From positions 1-32,738 of the forward strand of contig CABQCA010000007.1 of NCBI GenBank assembly GCA_902462525.1: a DNA stretch of 32,738 bases, read 5' to 3'. The translations under genes were made by a program, and so were the position numbers. The notes under the pieces were generated by a model that did no database searches, had not been told where the DNA came from, and saw only the letters and a list, made by a program, of their open reading frames with translations. Below, piece after piece: positions 15,446-22,847 of this stretch. This DNA is from an uncultured Porphyromonadaceae bacterium. Its GTDB lineage: Bacteria; Bacteroidota; Bacteroidia; Bacteroidales; Muribaculaceae. Numbering within the stretch: position 1 is the first letter of the stretch; every line of letters starts with the position of its first letter.

Positions 15446-16021
15446 TCAGTAGCGGCTTTCGACAACGCCCCAGTCAACAATGTCCCAGAGGCATTTGAGA
15501 GCGTCGGCACGTCGGTTCTGATAGTCGAGGTAGTAGGCATGTTCCCACACATCGAAAGTGAGCAGCGGCGTCAGACCCGATGTCAGAGGATTCTCGGCAT
15601 TGGGACCCTGGGTGATGAAGAGCTTGCCGTTCTCATCGCGGCTGAGCCACACCCAGCCTGAACCGAAGAGGCCGACGCCGGCATCTACAAAAGCTTCCTT
15701 GAACTTTTCGAACGAACCGAATTCGTCGTCAATGGCCTTGCGGAGCTTTCCTTCCGGTTCCCGCTTTCCGTCGGGCGAGAAGGTGAAGAAGTAGAAAATA
15801 TGATTCCATGCCTGCGAGGCATTGTTGAAGAGCGGGCCTTTGGCGTGGGCTATGATGTCCTCAAGTTCCATATCCTCGTACTCCGAGCCTTTGATGAGGC
15901 GGTTGAGGTTGTCGATATAGGCTTTTTCGTGTTTGCCGTAGTGGAACTCAATGGTGCGGGCGCTGATCGCCGGCTCCAACGCGTCGTTGTCGTAGGGAAG
16001 CTGAGGTTGTTCGTAAGTCAT
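15446..16021 (-). CDS. sodB: Superoxide dismutase, Fe/Mn family
   Basis: This 191-residue enzyme converts superoxide to hydrogen peroxide and oxygen. All four metal ligands are present: H27, H74, D157 and H161 (DVWEHAYY). Gln70 in NNASQAWNH occupies the position used by iron-type enzymes, so it is probably iron-dependent or cambialistic, as known for Bacteroides and Porphyromonas enzymes. It has a terminator of its own and, with no obvious co-transcribed gene, is probably monocistronic. No consensus promoter was found upstream. Confidence 0.96.
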   Translation of the reverse strand: MTYEQPQLPYDNDALEPAISARTIEFHYGKHEKAYIDNLNRLIKGSEYEDMELEDIIAHAKGPLFNNASQAWNHIFYFFTFSPDGKREPEGKLRKAIDDEFGSFEKFKEAFVDAGVGLFGSGWVWLSRDENGKLFITQGPNAENPLTSGLTPLLTFDVWEHAYYLDYQNRRADALKCLWDIVDWGVVESRY

Positions 16022-16164
16022 AGTTGAATATTTTATATTTTCAGTTCGACACTATTTATCTTTTGTATATAATAACGCCATGATACCTCTAAGGTTCATT
16101 ACAGCTTCCTTTTTGACATTTGTTTTTATTTCCGCTTAAAACAGTGCTGCCGGCTGCGGCGACG

Positions 16165-16197
16165 TTTGTCTTTCTTCTGAAAAATGTATATTTTTGC
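16165..16197 (+). promoter_or_regulatory. Bacteroidetes-type promoter of the restriction-modification operon
   Basis: On the plus strand, TTTG (16165-16168) is followed after exactly 20 bases by TATTTTTGC (16189-16197), an exact consensus match. Transcription would start near 16203-16206, leaving a leader of about 75 bases before the first methyltransferase, which contains the short ORF at 16224-16283. Confidence 0.75.
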
Positions 16198-16223
16198 ATC
16201 GGAAACACAACAGATACACATTC

Positions 16224-16283
16224 ATGGCGATCTTAAATGCGATGATATTTATTGATTCCGGCAAAAGACAGAGCAAGAGATGA
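16224..16283 (+). CDS. Possible 19-residue leader peptide ORF coupled to the first methyltransferase
   Basis: An ATG at 16224 opens a 19-codon ORF (MAILNAMIFIDSGKRQSKR) that ends in a TGA overlapping the methyltransferase ATG as ATGA (16280-16283). The same four-base overlap joins the two methyltransferase genes. It lies wholly inside the predicted 5' leader. It may couple or throttle methyltransferase translation, or be chance. No ribosome site stands out before it. Confidence 0.35.
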   Translation: MAILNAMIFIDSGKRQSKR

Positions 16284-17296
16284 GATATATTGGAAGTAAA
16301 GCCCGTATGCTTGATAATATTCAGGAAGTGATCAGCCGGTATACTCGAAATGTCCGTACCGTTACTGATATTTTTGCAGGCACCGGTGTAGTATCGAGGT
16401 ATTTCAAAGAGAGTGGCTACACGGTTTTTTCCAATGATATTCTTTATTTTTCCTATGTGATCAACAGGGGTGTGATGGGAATGAATGAACCTGTTCCGGC
16501 CCGGCTTCATTCGATAATCCACTATCTGAATAATCTTAAGGTTGCTGACTGTCCGTGGTTTGAAATCGAAAATGCCTTTATTTATCAGAATTATTCTCCA
16601 CACGGAAATTGCAGCAGAATGTATTTCCAGTGCGAGAATGCTCTGAAAATCGATTTGATCCGGCAGGGAATAGAACGATTCAGAAATCAGATAACTGAAG
16701 CGGAATATTTCTATTTGCTTGCCCTTCTGATCAATGCAGTGCCATATGTGTCGAATATTACCGGAACCTACGGGGCATATCTTAAGTATTGGGACAAAAG
16801 GACGTATAACAGTCTTACGTTGGAAGAAATTGAAATACGTCCCGGAGTGGCCGGATGCCGGTTCTTTAACATGGATGCAGCTTCGCTGGCCCGAGAGGTG
16901 GCAAGCGATCTGATGTATCTCGACCCCCCGTATAACGGACGGCAGTATCTGCCTAATTATCATATTCTTGAAACTATTGCGCGATATGACTATCCTGAAA
17001 TCAAAGGTGTGACGGGGGTCCGTATTGACCCGACCAGAATGTCGGATTTCTGCAGAAAAGCCAAAGCAGAAGATGCTTTCCGTAAACTTTTCGGGTCTCT
17101 CGAGTGCCGCTACATTCTGTTGTCTTATAACAATGAGGGGCTGCTGAGTACCGAGACAATGTCACACCTTATGCAGGAGGCGGGAAATGCCGATACCTTT
17201 CGGCTCGTAGAATGTGATTACCGGCGTTACAAAAACAAAATTCCGAATAATAAAGCCGGTCTGAAAGAACAGCTATATTTCGTCGAAAAGCAATGA
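16280..17296 (+). CDS. D12-class DNA N6-adenine methyltransferase (FokI-type system, subunit 1)
   Basis: This 338-residue protein has motif X (RYIGSK, 2-7), AdoMet motif I DIFAGTG (30-36) and catalytic motif IV DPPY (215-218) followed by NGRQYLPNYHILE. It transfers a methyl group to the N6 of adenine. Its neighbours are a second D12 enzyme and a FokI homologue, so by analogy with M.FokI, whose two domains methylate opposite strands of GGATG/CATCC, it should modify one strand. Its start overlaps a short leader ORF and its stop overlaps the second methyltransferase, both as ATGA. Base composition is visibly AT-richer than the flanking genes, which suggests horizontal transfer. Site specificity is inferred, not seen. 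Confidence 0.92.
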   Translation: MRYIGSKARMLDNIQEVISRYTRNVRTVTDIFAGTGVVSRYFKESGYTVFSNDILYFSYVINRGVMGMNEPVPARLHSIIHYLNNLKVADCPWFEIENAFIYQNYSPHGNCSRMYFQCENALKIDLIRQGIERFRNQITEAEYFYLLALLINAVPYVSNITGTYGAYLKYWDKRTYNSLTLEEIEIRPGVAGCRFFNMDAASLAREVASDLMYLDPPYNGRQYLPNYHILETIARYDYPEIKGVTGVRIDPTRMSDFCRKAKAEDAFRKLFGSLECRYILLSYNNEGLLSTETMSHLMQEAGNADTFRLVECDYRRYKNKIPNNKAGLKEQLYFVEKQ

Positions 17297-18126
17297 TTAA
17301 ATCGCCATTGAATTATATTGGCGGCAAGTACAGGCTTTTGCCTCAGATACTGCCGCTGTTTCCTGAGAATATCGATAATTTCATCGATCTGTTTGCCGGT
17401 GGTCTCGATGTGGCGGTGAACGTTAATGCCCGACATGTGATATGCAATGATATAAACAACTATGTAATAGGATTATATAGGTATATCCGACGAAGCAATA
17501 TCGAAAGACTTATCGGTCGGATTCATAAAGTCATCCGGGAGTACGGACTTACCAAGCAGAATCGCGAAGGATATAACGCTCTTCGCTCTGAATACAACCG
17601 CACACGTTCGCCTCTTCATCTGTTTTTGCTTGTATGCTTCGGATTTAACCATCAGTTGCGGTTCAACAGTACCGGCGAATTCAACAATCCCTTCGGCATA
17701 AACCGAAGTTCTTATAATGAAAACACTGAAAAGAATTTAAGGCAGTTGCATGAGGCTATCCGGGATTTTGAATATCGTGTGGAAAATTTCCGGCAGTTCG
17801 ATCTTGGATTCATGAGACCCGACGACTTTCTATATGCCGACCCTCCCTATCTGATATCCTGCGGCTCCTATAATGACGGTAAAAGAGGTTTCGAAGGGTG
17901 GAGTCAGAGCGATGACATGGCTTTGTTTGAAAAACTCGACGAGCTAAACCACCGTGGCATCCGATTTGCGCTGTCGAATGTGATACGGCACAAAGGAGTC
18001 GAAAACGGGCCGCTTATACGCTGGGCCGGAAACTATAATGTTCACTTTCTGAACTCCGATTATTCCAATTCCAACTATCAGGCAACTAAAAGTGAAACCG
18101 TGGAAGTTCTGATAACTAATTATTAA
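17293..18126 (+). CDS. D12-class (Dam-like) DNA N6-adenine methyltransferase (FokI-type system, subunit 2)
   Basis: This 277-residue Dam-type enzyme begins with SPLNYIGGKYRLL (motif X), has motif I DLFAGG (32-37) and motif IV ADPPY (182-186), and ends with a SETVEVLITNY tail typical of the Dam group. It probably protects the strand of the asymmetric site that subunit 1 does not. In M.FokI such domains are halves of one chain; here they are separate ORFs joined by a four-base overlap at 17293-17296, so either a fission or the ancestral unfused state. The nuclease gene starts four bases after its stop. Confidence 0.92.
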   Translation: MIKSPLNYIGGKYRLLPQILPLFPENIDNFIDLFAGGLDVAVNVNARHVICNDINNYVIGLYRYIRRSNIERLIGRIHKVIREYGLTKQNREGYNALRSEYNRTRSPLHLFLLVCFGFNHQLRFNSTGEFNNPFGINRSSYNENTEKNLRQLHEAIRDFEYRVENFRQFDLGFMRPDDFLYADPPYLISCGSYNDGKRGFEGWSQSDDMALFEKLDELNHRGIRFALSNVIRHKGVENGPLIRWAGNYNVHFLNSDYSNSNYQATKSETVEVLITNY

Positions 18127-18130
18127 AAAT

Positions 18131-19897
18131 ATGGCAAACCGCACTTTCGGCTGGATTCAGAATCCATCGTCCACCGATACTCTGAAAAATATTCTTGCTC
18201 TTTTTGTGGCTGATTCGGAGTTTCATAATTATATGGTGACCGAACGGTTGCCATTGCTGGCAAGTGCCGGTCTGTTCAGCAATCCGGGGCTTTATATCCA
18301 GTTTCAGAAATTACTGCGTTCAAAAAGGCCGATTCCTTATGAAGCTCTGAAAGGACAAGGTGCAGGTGGCGGCAACAGAGCCGGTGCAAAGTGCTCAGGT
18401 CTCGCGCAGGCTGCTGTTACCGGTCAGCAGACAAGGGAATATACCGTTGACGGAACTGTAATAAGTATTAAGAAGCCATATACCGACGACTGGACTGCCG
18501 ACGGTTTCCTTAGATGGGCGATATCTTTAGGATTTCTCGACTATAATTACGACGATGACACATGCAGTATAACCGAGGCAGGAAGATCTTTCGTCCGTGC
18601 AGGTAGTCAGGCTGAAATCAATTCGATTTTAGGGAAAGCTTATCTTTCATATCCTCCGGCCTGCCGTGTATTAGGGCTGTTGTGCGCCAACGGGCATATG
18701 ACAAAGTTCGAAATCGGTTCCCGGCTCGGCTTCACCGATGAAGCCGGTTTTACATCTTTCCCGCAGAATATATGGGTTCAGGCCTATGAGGAATGTGAGG
18801 ATGCTGAAGAAAAACGGAAACTGCGATCGGACACTGAAGGCTCGTCTGATAAATATGCCCGAATGATATGTGGCTGGCTGGAGAAAATAGGGTGGGTAAG
18901 GAGGACACCCAAAACCGTTCACGAGACCATCGGCCTGAAGAGCTACGACTGCGTCATTACGTCGGCCTTTGAGATCACTGAAGAGGGACGCCTTAACTAT
19001 ACCGAAGCTTTGGGCAATCCTCCTGTGCCGAAGATAGTCTATAGAGAAATGCTTGCCAGCAAAGCTCCTGATGCCGATTATCTGAGAAACCGTCGTGCTC
19101 TGATTCTGCTGTATCTGATGGATCATGTGCCACGGACAATGGGAGAAATTCTGAAATTCCTTTCTGACAAGGGTATAGAGGAGACGGAAACAGTTATTTC
19201 CGACGATATGAAAGGCCTTGTGAATATCGGTCTGAATATAGCTTCCGACGGTTCGCATTACGTGCTTGCCGATACTTTCGAAAAACTTACCATGTACAAA
19301 GGCGGCGTTGTGAAGGAAATCACCGAAGCTGTCGAGATAAAAGACCGGGTTCGTGTAAGGCTGCATAATATCGACCATAAGTATCTTGCTCTTATCGACT
19401 ATGCTTTCTCAGGAAAGGACAGCTGCCTCGATTTCGAAATATATACAATCGACCTTCTTGTCAACGAACTCGACTTCAATGGTCTGCATCTCGGAGGCAC
19501 TCGAAAACCCGACGGTATATTCTACTATGATAAGAACGGTGTGATAATCGACAACAAGGCATATTCAAAAGGTTTCACCATTACCCGGCACATGGCCGAT
19601 GAGATGGTGCGCTATGTTCAGGAGAATAACGACCGTAACCCCGACCGTAATCCGAACCAATGGTGGCTCAATTTTGACGGTACTGTAAACCATTTTAATT
19701 TTGTGTTCATTTCCTCATTGTTCAAAGGTGACATAGAGCACATGCTGGACAACATCAGGCAAAGCACCGGCGTTGAAGGAAGTGTCATCACGGCCGAGAA
19801 CCTGCTGTACTATGCCGATGCCATAAAGGGCGGCGATATCGGTAAGTCCGACTTTCTGAATTTGCTCGGTATCGGAAAGGAAGTGGTGTACCCTTGA
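18131..19897 (+). CDS. FokI-like type IIS restriction endonuclease
   Basis: This 588-residue protein follows FokI from end to end. The N-terminal recognition part has RTFGWIQNP (4-12), DGFLRWAISLGF (124-135) and EGSSDKYARMI (236-246), all close to remembered FokI segments. The C-terminal cleavage domain has HLGGTRKPDG with catalytic D461, then IDNKAY with D474 and K476, equivalent to FokI D450, D467 and K469. ADEMVRY retains D490 and R494, equivalent to the FokI dimerisation pair D483/R487. The loop between the first two catalytic aspartates is four residues shorter than in FokI. It should cleave outside an asymmetric site, by analogy GGATG, with specificity untested. No truncation is seen, so the system looks intact. 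A bidirectional terminator follows. Confidence 0.95.
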   Translation: MANRTFGWIQNPSSTDTLKNILALFVADSEFHNYMVTERLPLLASAGLFSNPGLYIQFQKLLRSKRPIPYEALKGQGAGGGNRAGAKCSGLAQAAVTGQQTREYTVDGTVISIKKPYTDDWTADGFLRWAISLGFLDYNYDDDTCSITEAGRSFVRAGSQAEINSILGKAYLSYPPACRVLGLLCANGHMTKFEIGSRLGFTDEAGFTSFPQNIWVQAYEECEDAEEKRKLRSDTEGSSDKYARMICGWLEKIGWVRRTPKTVHETIGLKSYDCVITSAFEITEEGRLNYTEALGNPPVPKIVYREMLASKAPDADYLRNRRALILLYLMDHVPRTMGEILKFLSDKGIEETETVISDDMKGLVNIGLNIASDGSHYVLADTFEKLTMYKGGVVKEITEAVEIKDRVRVRLHNIDHKYLALIDYAFSGKDSCLDFEIYTIDLLVNELDFNGLHLGGTRKPDGIFYYDKNGVIIDNKAYSKGFTITRHMADEMVRYVQENNDRNPDRNPNQWWLNFDGTVNHFNFVFISSLFKGDIEHMLDNIRQSTGVEGSVITAENLLYYADAIKGGDIGKSDFLNLLGIGKEVVYP

Positions 19898-19916
19898 ATA
19901 TAGGACTACAGACACA

Positions 19917-19947
19917 AAAAAACGGCGCCGGAGGGGCGTCGTTTTTT
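19917..19947. terminator. Bidirectional terminator between convergent nuclease and carrier genes
   Basis: A 13-bp stem with one G-T wobble (19917-19929 with 19935-19947) has a run of A's on the left arm and T's on the right, so it can end transcripts from both the plus-strand restriction operon and the minus-strand AEC carrier gene. Confidence 0.85.
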
Positions 19948-19964
19948 GTTGGCGATACGTTGTG

Positions 19965-20927
19965 TCATACCATCTTCAGCGCAAGATCTGTCATCCATAG
20001 CCAGAATGGGCAGAACCCTATAAATAGGATTACCGACAGAGTCAGCGACGAGGTGCCGGTGGCCACATAAGTGTCGTATTCGTCGGCGATGATGATTCCC
20101 GAGAATGCCGGCGGAAGTGCGCAGGCCACAACGAGCATCTTCAGGTTGAGAGGATCCATCTTGCAGAGCAGACCCATTATGAGAATTATGGCGGGCATCA
20201 TGATCATCTTCATGATCGAACCGAGGATAACCTGCCAGTTGATGTTTACTTTGACTGCCGACAGAGTGATGCCGGCAGAGAAGACGGCCATCGAGGCGTT
20301 GGCGCCGGCGATGAGGTTGAACGACGGACTTGCCCACTTGGGCCAGGGAATACCGACAAGTACCCATACGACAGCCAGAATAGGAGCCCATGCCACTGGC
20401 TGCTCCAGTGCGTGGAGAACCGGAGCCCATGCGCTCTGTTTCTTGGCCTGAGGGTTGCTCTTGGCAAGCGAAGCATTCATCAGCGACAGGCCGACTGGGA
20501 TACCGACTGCGTTCACAACGATGCCTACTATGGCTACTACAAGAGCTACCGAGGCGTTGGTGCCGAAGATAGGCTCCAGCACGGCGAATCCGAGAAAGCC
20601 GATGGTGGGAGAACCGCTGATAAGGGCTGAGACGGCGGCGTCGGCACCGGTGTTTTTCTTGAACATGCGGAACACAAAGTAAACCAGCATGAAGCAGAAC
20701 ATAATGCCGACAAGCGATACGATCGATAGCTTGAGGTCGTGTGCCAGCATCTCGCGTGTCGACTGTGCTATCGATACGAAGAGAGCTGCCGGAAGGGCAT
20801 AGTCGAGGACGACTTTATTGAACTTCTTGGAATCGCTACCGTTGAAGATTCCTTTTTTGCCCGAAATGTATCCCGCGAGCATCACTACGATGATAGGGAC
20901 AATTGCGTATAGAATAATATGTTCCAT
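19965..20927 (-). CDS. AEC-family carrier, YfdV-like, probable oxalate transporter
   Basis: This 320-residue inner-membrane protein has about ten hydrophobic helices in the two-half AEC (auxin efflux carrier) layout. Stretches such as FNKVVLDYALPAALFVSI, SGSPTIGFLGFAVLEPI and ALPPAFSGIIIA closely resemble E. coli YfdV, which is encoded with frc and oxc homologues (yfdW, yfdU). It lies 83 bases after oxc on the same strand, so it most likely moves oxalate in, or oxalate/formate in exchange. Transport direction and substrate are inference from family and context. It is not the OxlT type used by Oxalobacter. Confidence 0.88.
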   Translation of the reverse strand: MEHIILYAIVPIIVVMLAGYISGKKGIFNGSDSKKFNKVVLDYALPAALFVSIAQSTREMLAHDLKLSIVSLVGIMFCFMLVYFVFRMFKKNTGADAAVSALISGSPTIGFLGFAVLEPIFGTNASVALVVAIVGIVVNAVGIPVGLSLMNASLAKSNPQAKKQSAWAPVLHALEQPVAWAPILAVVWVLVGIPWPKWASPSFNLIAGANASMAVFSAGITLSAVKVNINWQVILGSIMKMIMMPAIILIMGLLCKMDPLNLKMLVVACALPPAFSGIIIADEYDTYVATGTSSLTLSVILFIGFCPFWLWMTDLALKMV

Positions 20928-20954
20928 AATTGATAGTTGAAGTGGTTGGAGATT

Positions 20955-20990
20955 GGCCGGAAGCCTGCGTGCGGCGGCAGCCTTCCGGCC
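20955..20990. terminator. Large stem-loop between oxc and the AEC carrier
   Basis: A 14-bp GC-rich stem with a single mismatch (20955-20968 with 20977-20990) occupies the intergenic gap. The minus-strand side has no T-run, whereas the plus-strand side has GTTTTAT. It may stabilise the oxc 3' end or partially attenuate read-through into the carrier gene rather than fully terminate. Confidence 0.5.
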
Positions 20991-21010
20991 GTTTTATATC
21001 GCAGAAGATG

Positions 21011-22756
21011 CTATACGATGACTTTCTGGAGAGCTTCGGGATTGAGATAGCCTATGTGGCCCGATTCCTTGCCCGAATCGGCGGCCAGCTGAACATCGAT
21101 GATTGCCGGGCCTTTCGATGCCACGGCATCCTTGAATGCAGCCTCAAGTTCGGCGGGAGTTGTGACGTAGTAGGATTTCGCGCCGAATGCTTCGCCAAGT
21201 TTGTCGTAGCGGGCGTTGATGTTCAGAGTCGTAGGAGCGGGGTCGCCGTTGCCCGACATATTGACGCCAATGCCGTTGTAGATGCCGCCGTTGTTGAAGA
21301 TGACGACAGTAACAGGCAGTTTGAAACGGCAGATGGTCGAGAAATCCATGCCTGAGAAACCGAAGGCACTGTCGCCTTCGATTGCCACGACCTGTTTGCC
21401 GGTGGCCACGGCTGCACCGATGGCCGAACCCATGCCCATGCCCATGATGGCCCATGTGGCGCAGTCGATACGCTTGCGGGGTTTCGACATGCTGATGGTG
21501 TCGCGGGTATCGTCGAGAGTGTTGGCGCCTTCGTTGACAAGTATCATTTCCGGGTCGGCCTCGATGAGTGGTTTAAGCACGCCGAGAGCCGTCCAGTGGT
21601 TCATAGGCATCGCGCCGGCGTTTTCTGTGAGACGGGCGGCAAATTTGACACCTTTGGTCTTGGTTTCGGCCTGAAGCGAGGGGACCCATGTGGGATCGGT
21701 GCTCATTTTCACGCCATCGAGCGCCGCGAGAATGGCATCGAGCGAACTTGTCAGGTCGCCAACCACAGGAGCGGCGATAGGACGGTTGCAGTCGATTTCT
21801 TCGGCTTTGATGTCGAGCTGTATGAACTTGGTGTCGGGGCTCCATTTGCCGTGACCGCGTGAGAGCAGCCAGTTGAGACGTGCGCCGATGAGAATGACTA
21901 CGTCGGCCTTCTCCATGATGGTCGAACGGCACGAGAGGGCGCTCAGAGGACCGTCGTCGGGCAGCACGCCTTTGGCCATCGACATCGGGAAGTAGGGAAT
22001 ACCGGTTTTTTCGACAAGTGCTTTCACTTTGTCCTCAACTTGTGCGTAGGCCGCACCCTTGCCGATTATAATGGCCGGTTTTTTTGCCGATGCGAGTAGT
22101 TTGACTGCACGTTCTACAGCTTCGGGAGCCGGCGGCATAGCCGGGCACAGGTCCACGGGGGTGTAGAACAGTTTGTCGGCGTCGGAGGCATTCATTATAG
22201 CTCCCAGACACGGAGTTGTCACATCGAGATACACGCCGCCGGGCCGGCCCGAAATAGCAGCACGGTAAGCGCGGACAACAGCCGTAGGAATATCTTCGGG
22301 CTTGTTGACGCGGTAAGCGGCCTTCACAAGCGGTTTGGCAGTGTTGAACTGGTCGAGACCTTCGTAGGGACCCTGATCGAGATCGATGGGCTCGCGTTCG
22401 CTCGAACCGCTGATCTGAATCATCGGGTAGCAGTTGACTGTGGCGTTGGTTGTGGCTGTGAGGCCATTGAGGAAGCCCAGCGACGATACTGTCAGGAGAA
22501 CACCCGGTTTGCCGGTGAGATAGCCGTGCGTGGCGGCTGCCATGCCGGCCTGCTGCTCATGCCTGAATCCGACGAAGCGTATGCCTTGCTCCTGAGCAAG
22601 ATACGAGAAGTCGGTGACGGGGATGCCAACCAGACCATACATCGTGTCGATGCCAACCATCTTGAGCGCGCGCACCAGAATATCCATGCCTGTCACCTGT
22701 GAGGGATATGAAGGCGCAGCCGGTGTGGTTTTTGGGGTTGTATTAGTAGTAGCCAT
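21011..22756 (-). CDS. oxc: Oxalyl-CoA decarboxylase
   Basis: This 581-residue thiamine-diphosphate enzyme converts oxalyl-CoA to formyl-CoA and CO2. The TPP-activating glutamate is E67 in FRHEQQAG. The TPP/Mg motif runs from GDSAFGFSG (461-469) to NNGGIYNG (488-495). Residues matching the Oxalobacter active site are present: Y131-E132 in QGPYEGLDQ, Y493 in GIYNG, and the serine in ESGHI near the C-terminus. These distinguish it from acetolactate synthases. It has a Thr/Pro/Ala-rich N-terminal extension of about 20 residues not seen in E. coli YfdU. A terminator-like hairpin separates it from frc upstream, yet no promoter is obvious, so partial read-through from frc is likely. Confidence 0.96.
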   Translation of the reverse strand: MATTNTTPKTTPAAPSYPSQVTGMDILVRALKMVGIDTMYGLVGIPVTDFSYLAQEQGIRFVGFRHEQQAGMAAATHGYLTGKPGVLLTVSSLGFLNGLTATTNATVNCYPMIQISGSSEREPIDLDQGPYEGLDQFNTAKPLVKAAYRVNKPEDIPTAVVRAYRAAISGRPGGVYLDVTTPCLGAIMNASDADKLFYTPVDLCPAMPPAPEAVERAVKLLASAKKPAIIIGKGAAYAQVEDKVKALVEKTGIPYFPMSMAKGVLPDDGPLSALSCRSTIMEKADVVILIGARLNWLLSRGHGKWSPDTKFIQLDIKAEEIDCNRPIAAPVVGDLTSSLDAILAALDGVKMSTDPTWVPSLQAETKTKGVKFAARLTENAGAMPMNHWTALGVLKPLIEADPEMILVNEGANTLDDTRDTISMSKPRKRIDCATWAIMGMGMGSAIGAAVATGKQVVAIEGDSAFGFSGMDFSTICRFKLPVTVVIFNNGGIYNGIGVNMSGNGDPAPTTLNINARYDKLGEAFGAKSYYVTTPAELEAAFKDAVASKGPAIIDVQLAADSGKESGHIGYLNPEALQKVIV

Positions 22757-22800
22757 TGATTTCAGTAGTAGTTTTTTGTTGATGTTGAATGGATTCGTAT

Positions 22801-22835
22801 AATAAGATAACGGCCTCGACGACCGTTATCTTATT
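22801..22835 (-). terminator. Perfect 13-bp hairpin between frc and oxc
   Basis: A flawless 13-bp stem (22801-22813 with 22823-22835) closes a 9-base loop just after the frc stop. On the minus strand the right arm ends in TCTTATT with more A/T following. It may be a partial terminator that sets the frc:oxc ratio, since no consensus promoter is seen before oxc. Confidence 0.65.
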
Positions 22836-22847
22836 TGAAAATGGATC

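Noticed and set aside
16136..16963. 275-codon minus-strand ORF
   Set aside because: Antisense to the first methyltransferase, whose motifs are unambiguous; it would also run over the restriction operon promoter.
21011..22756. Acetolactate synthase as the identity of the TPP enzyme
   Set aside because: The oxalyl-CoA-specific Tyr-Glu pair and C-terminal ESGHI serine are present and the neighbours are frc and a YfdV-like carrier.
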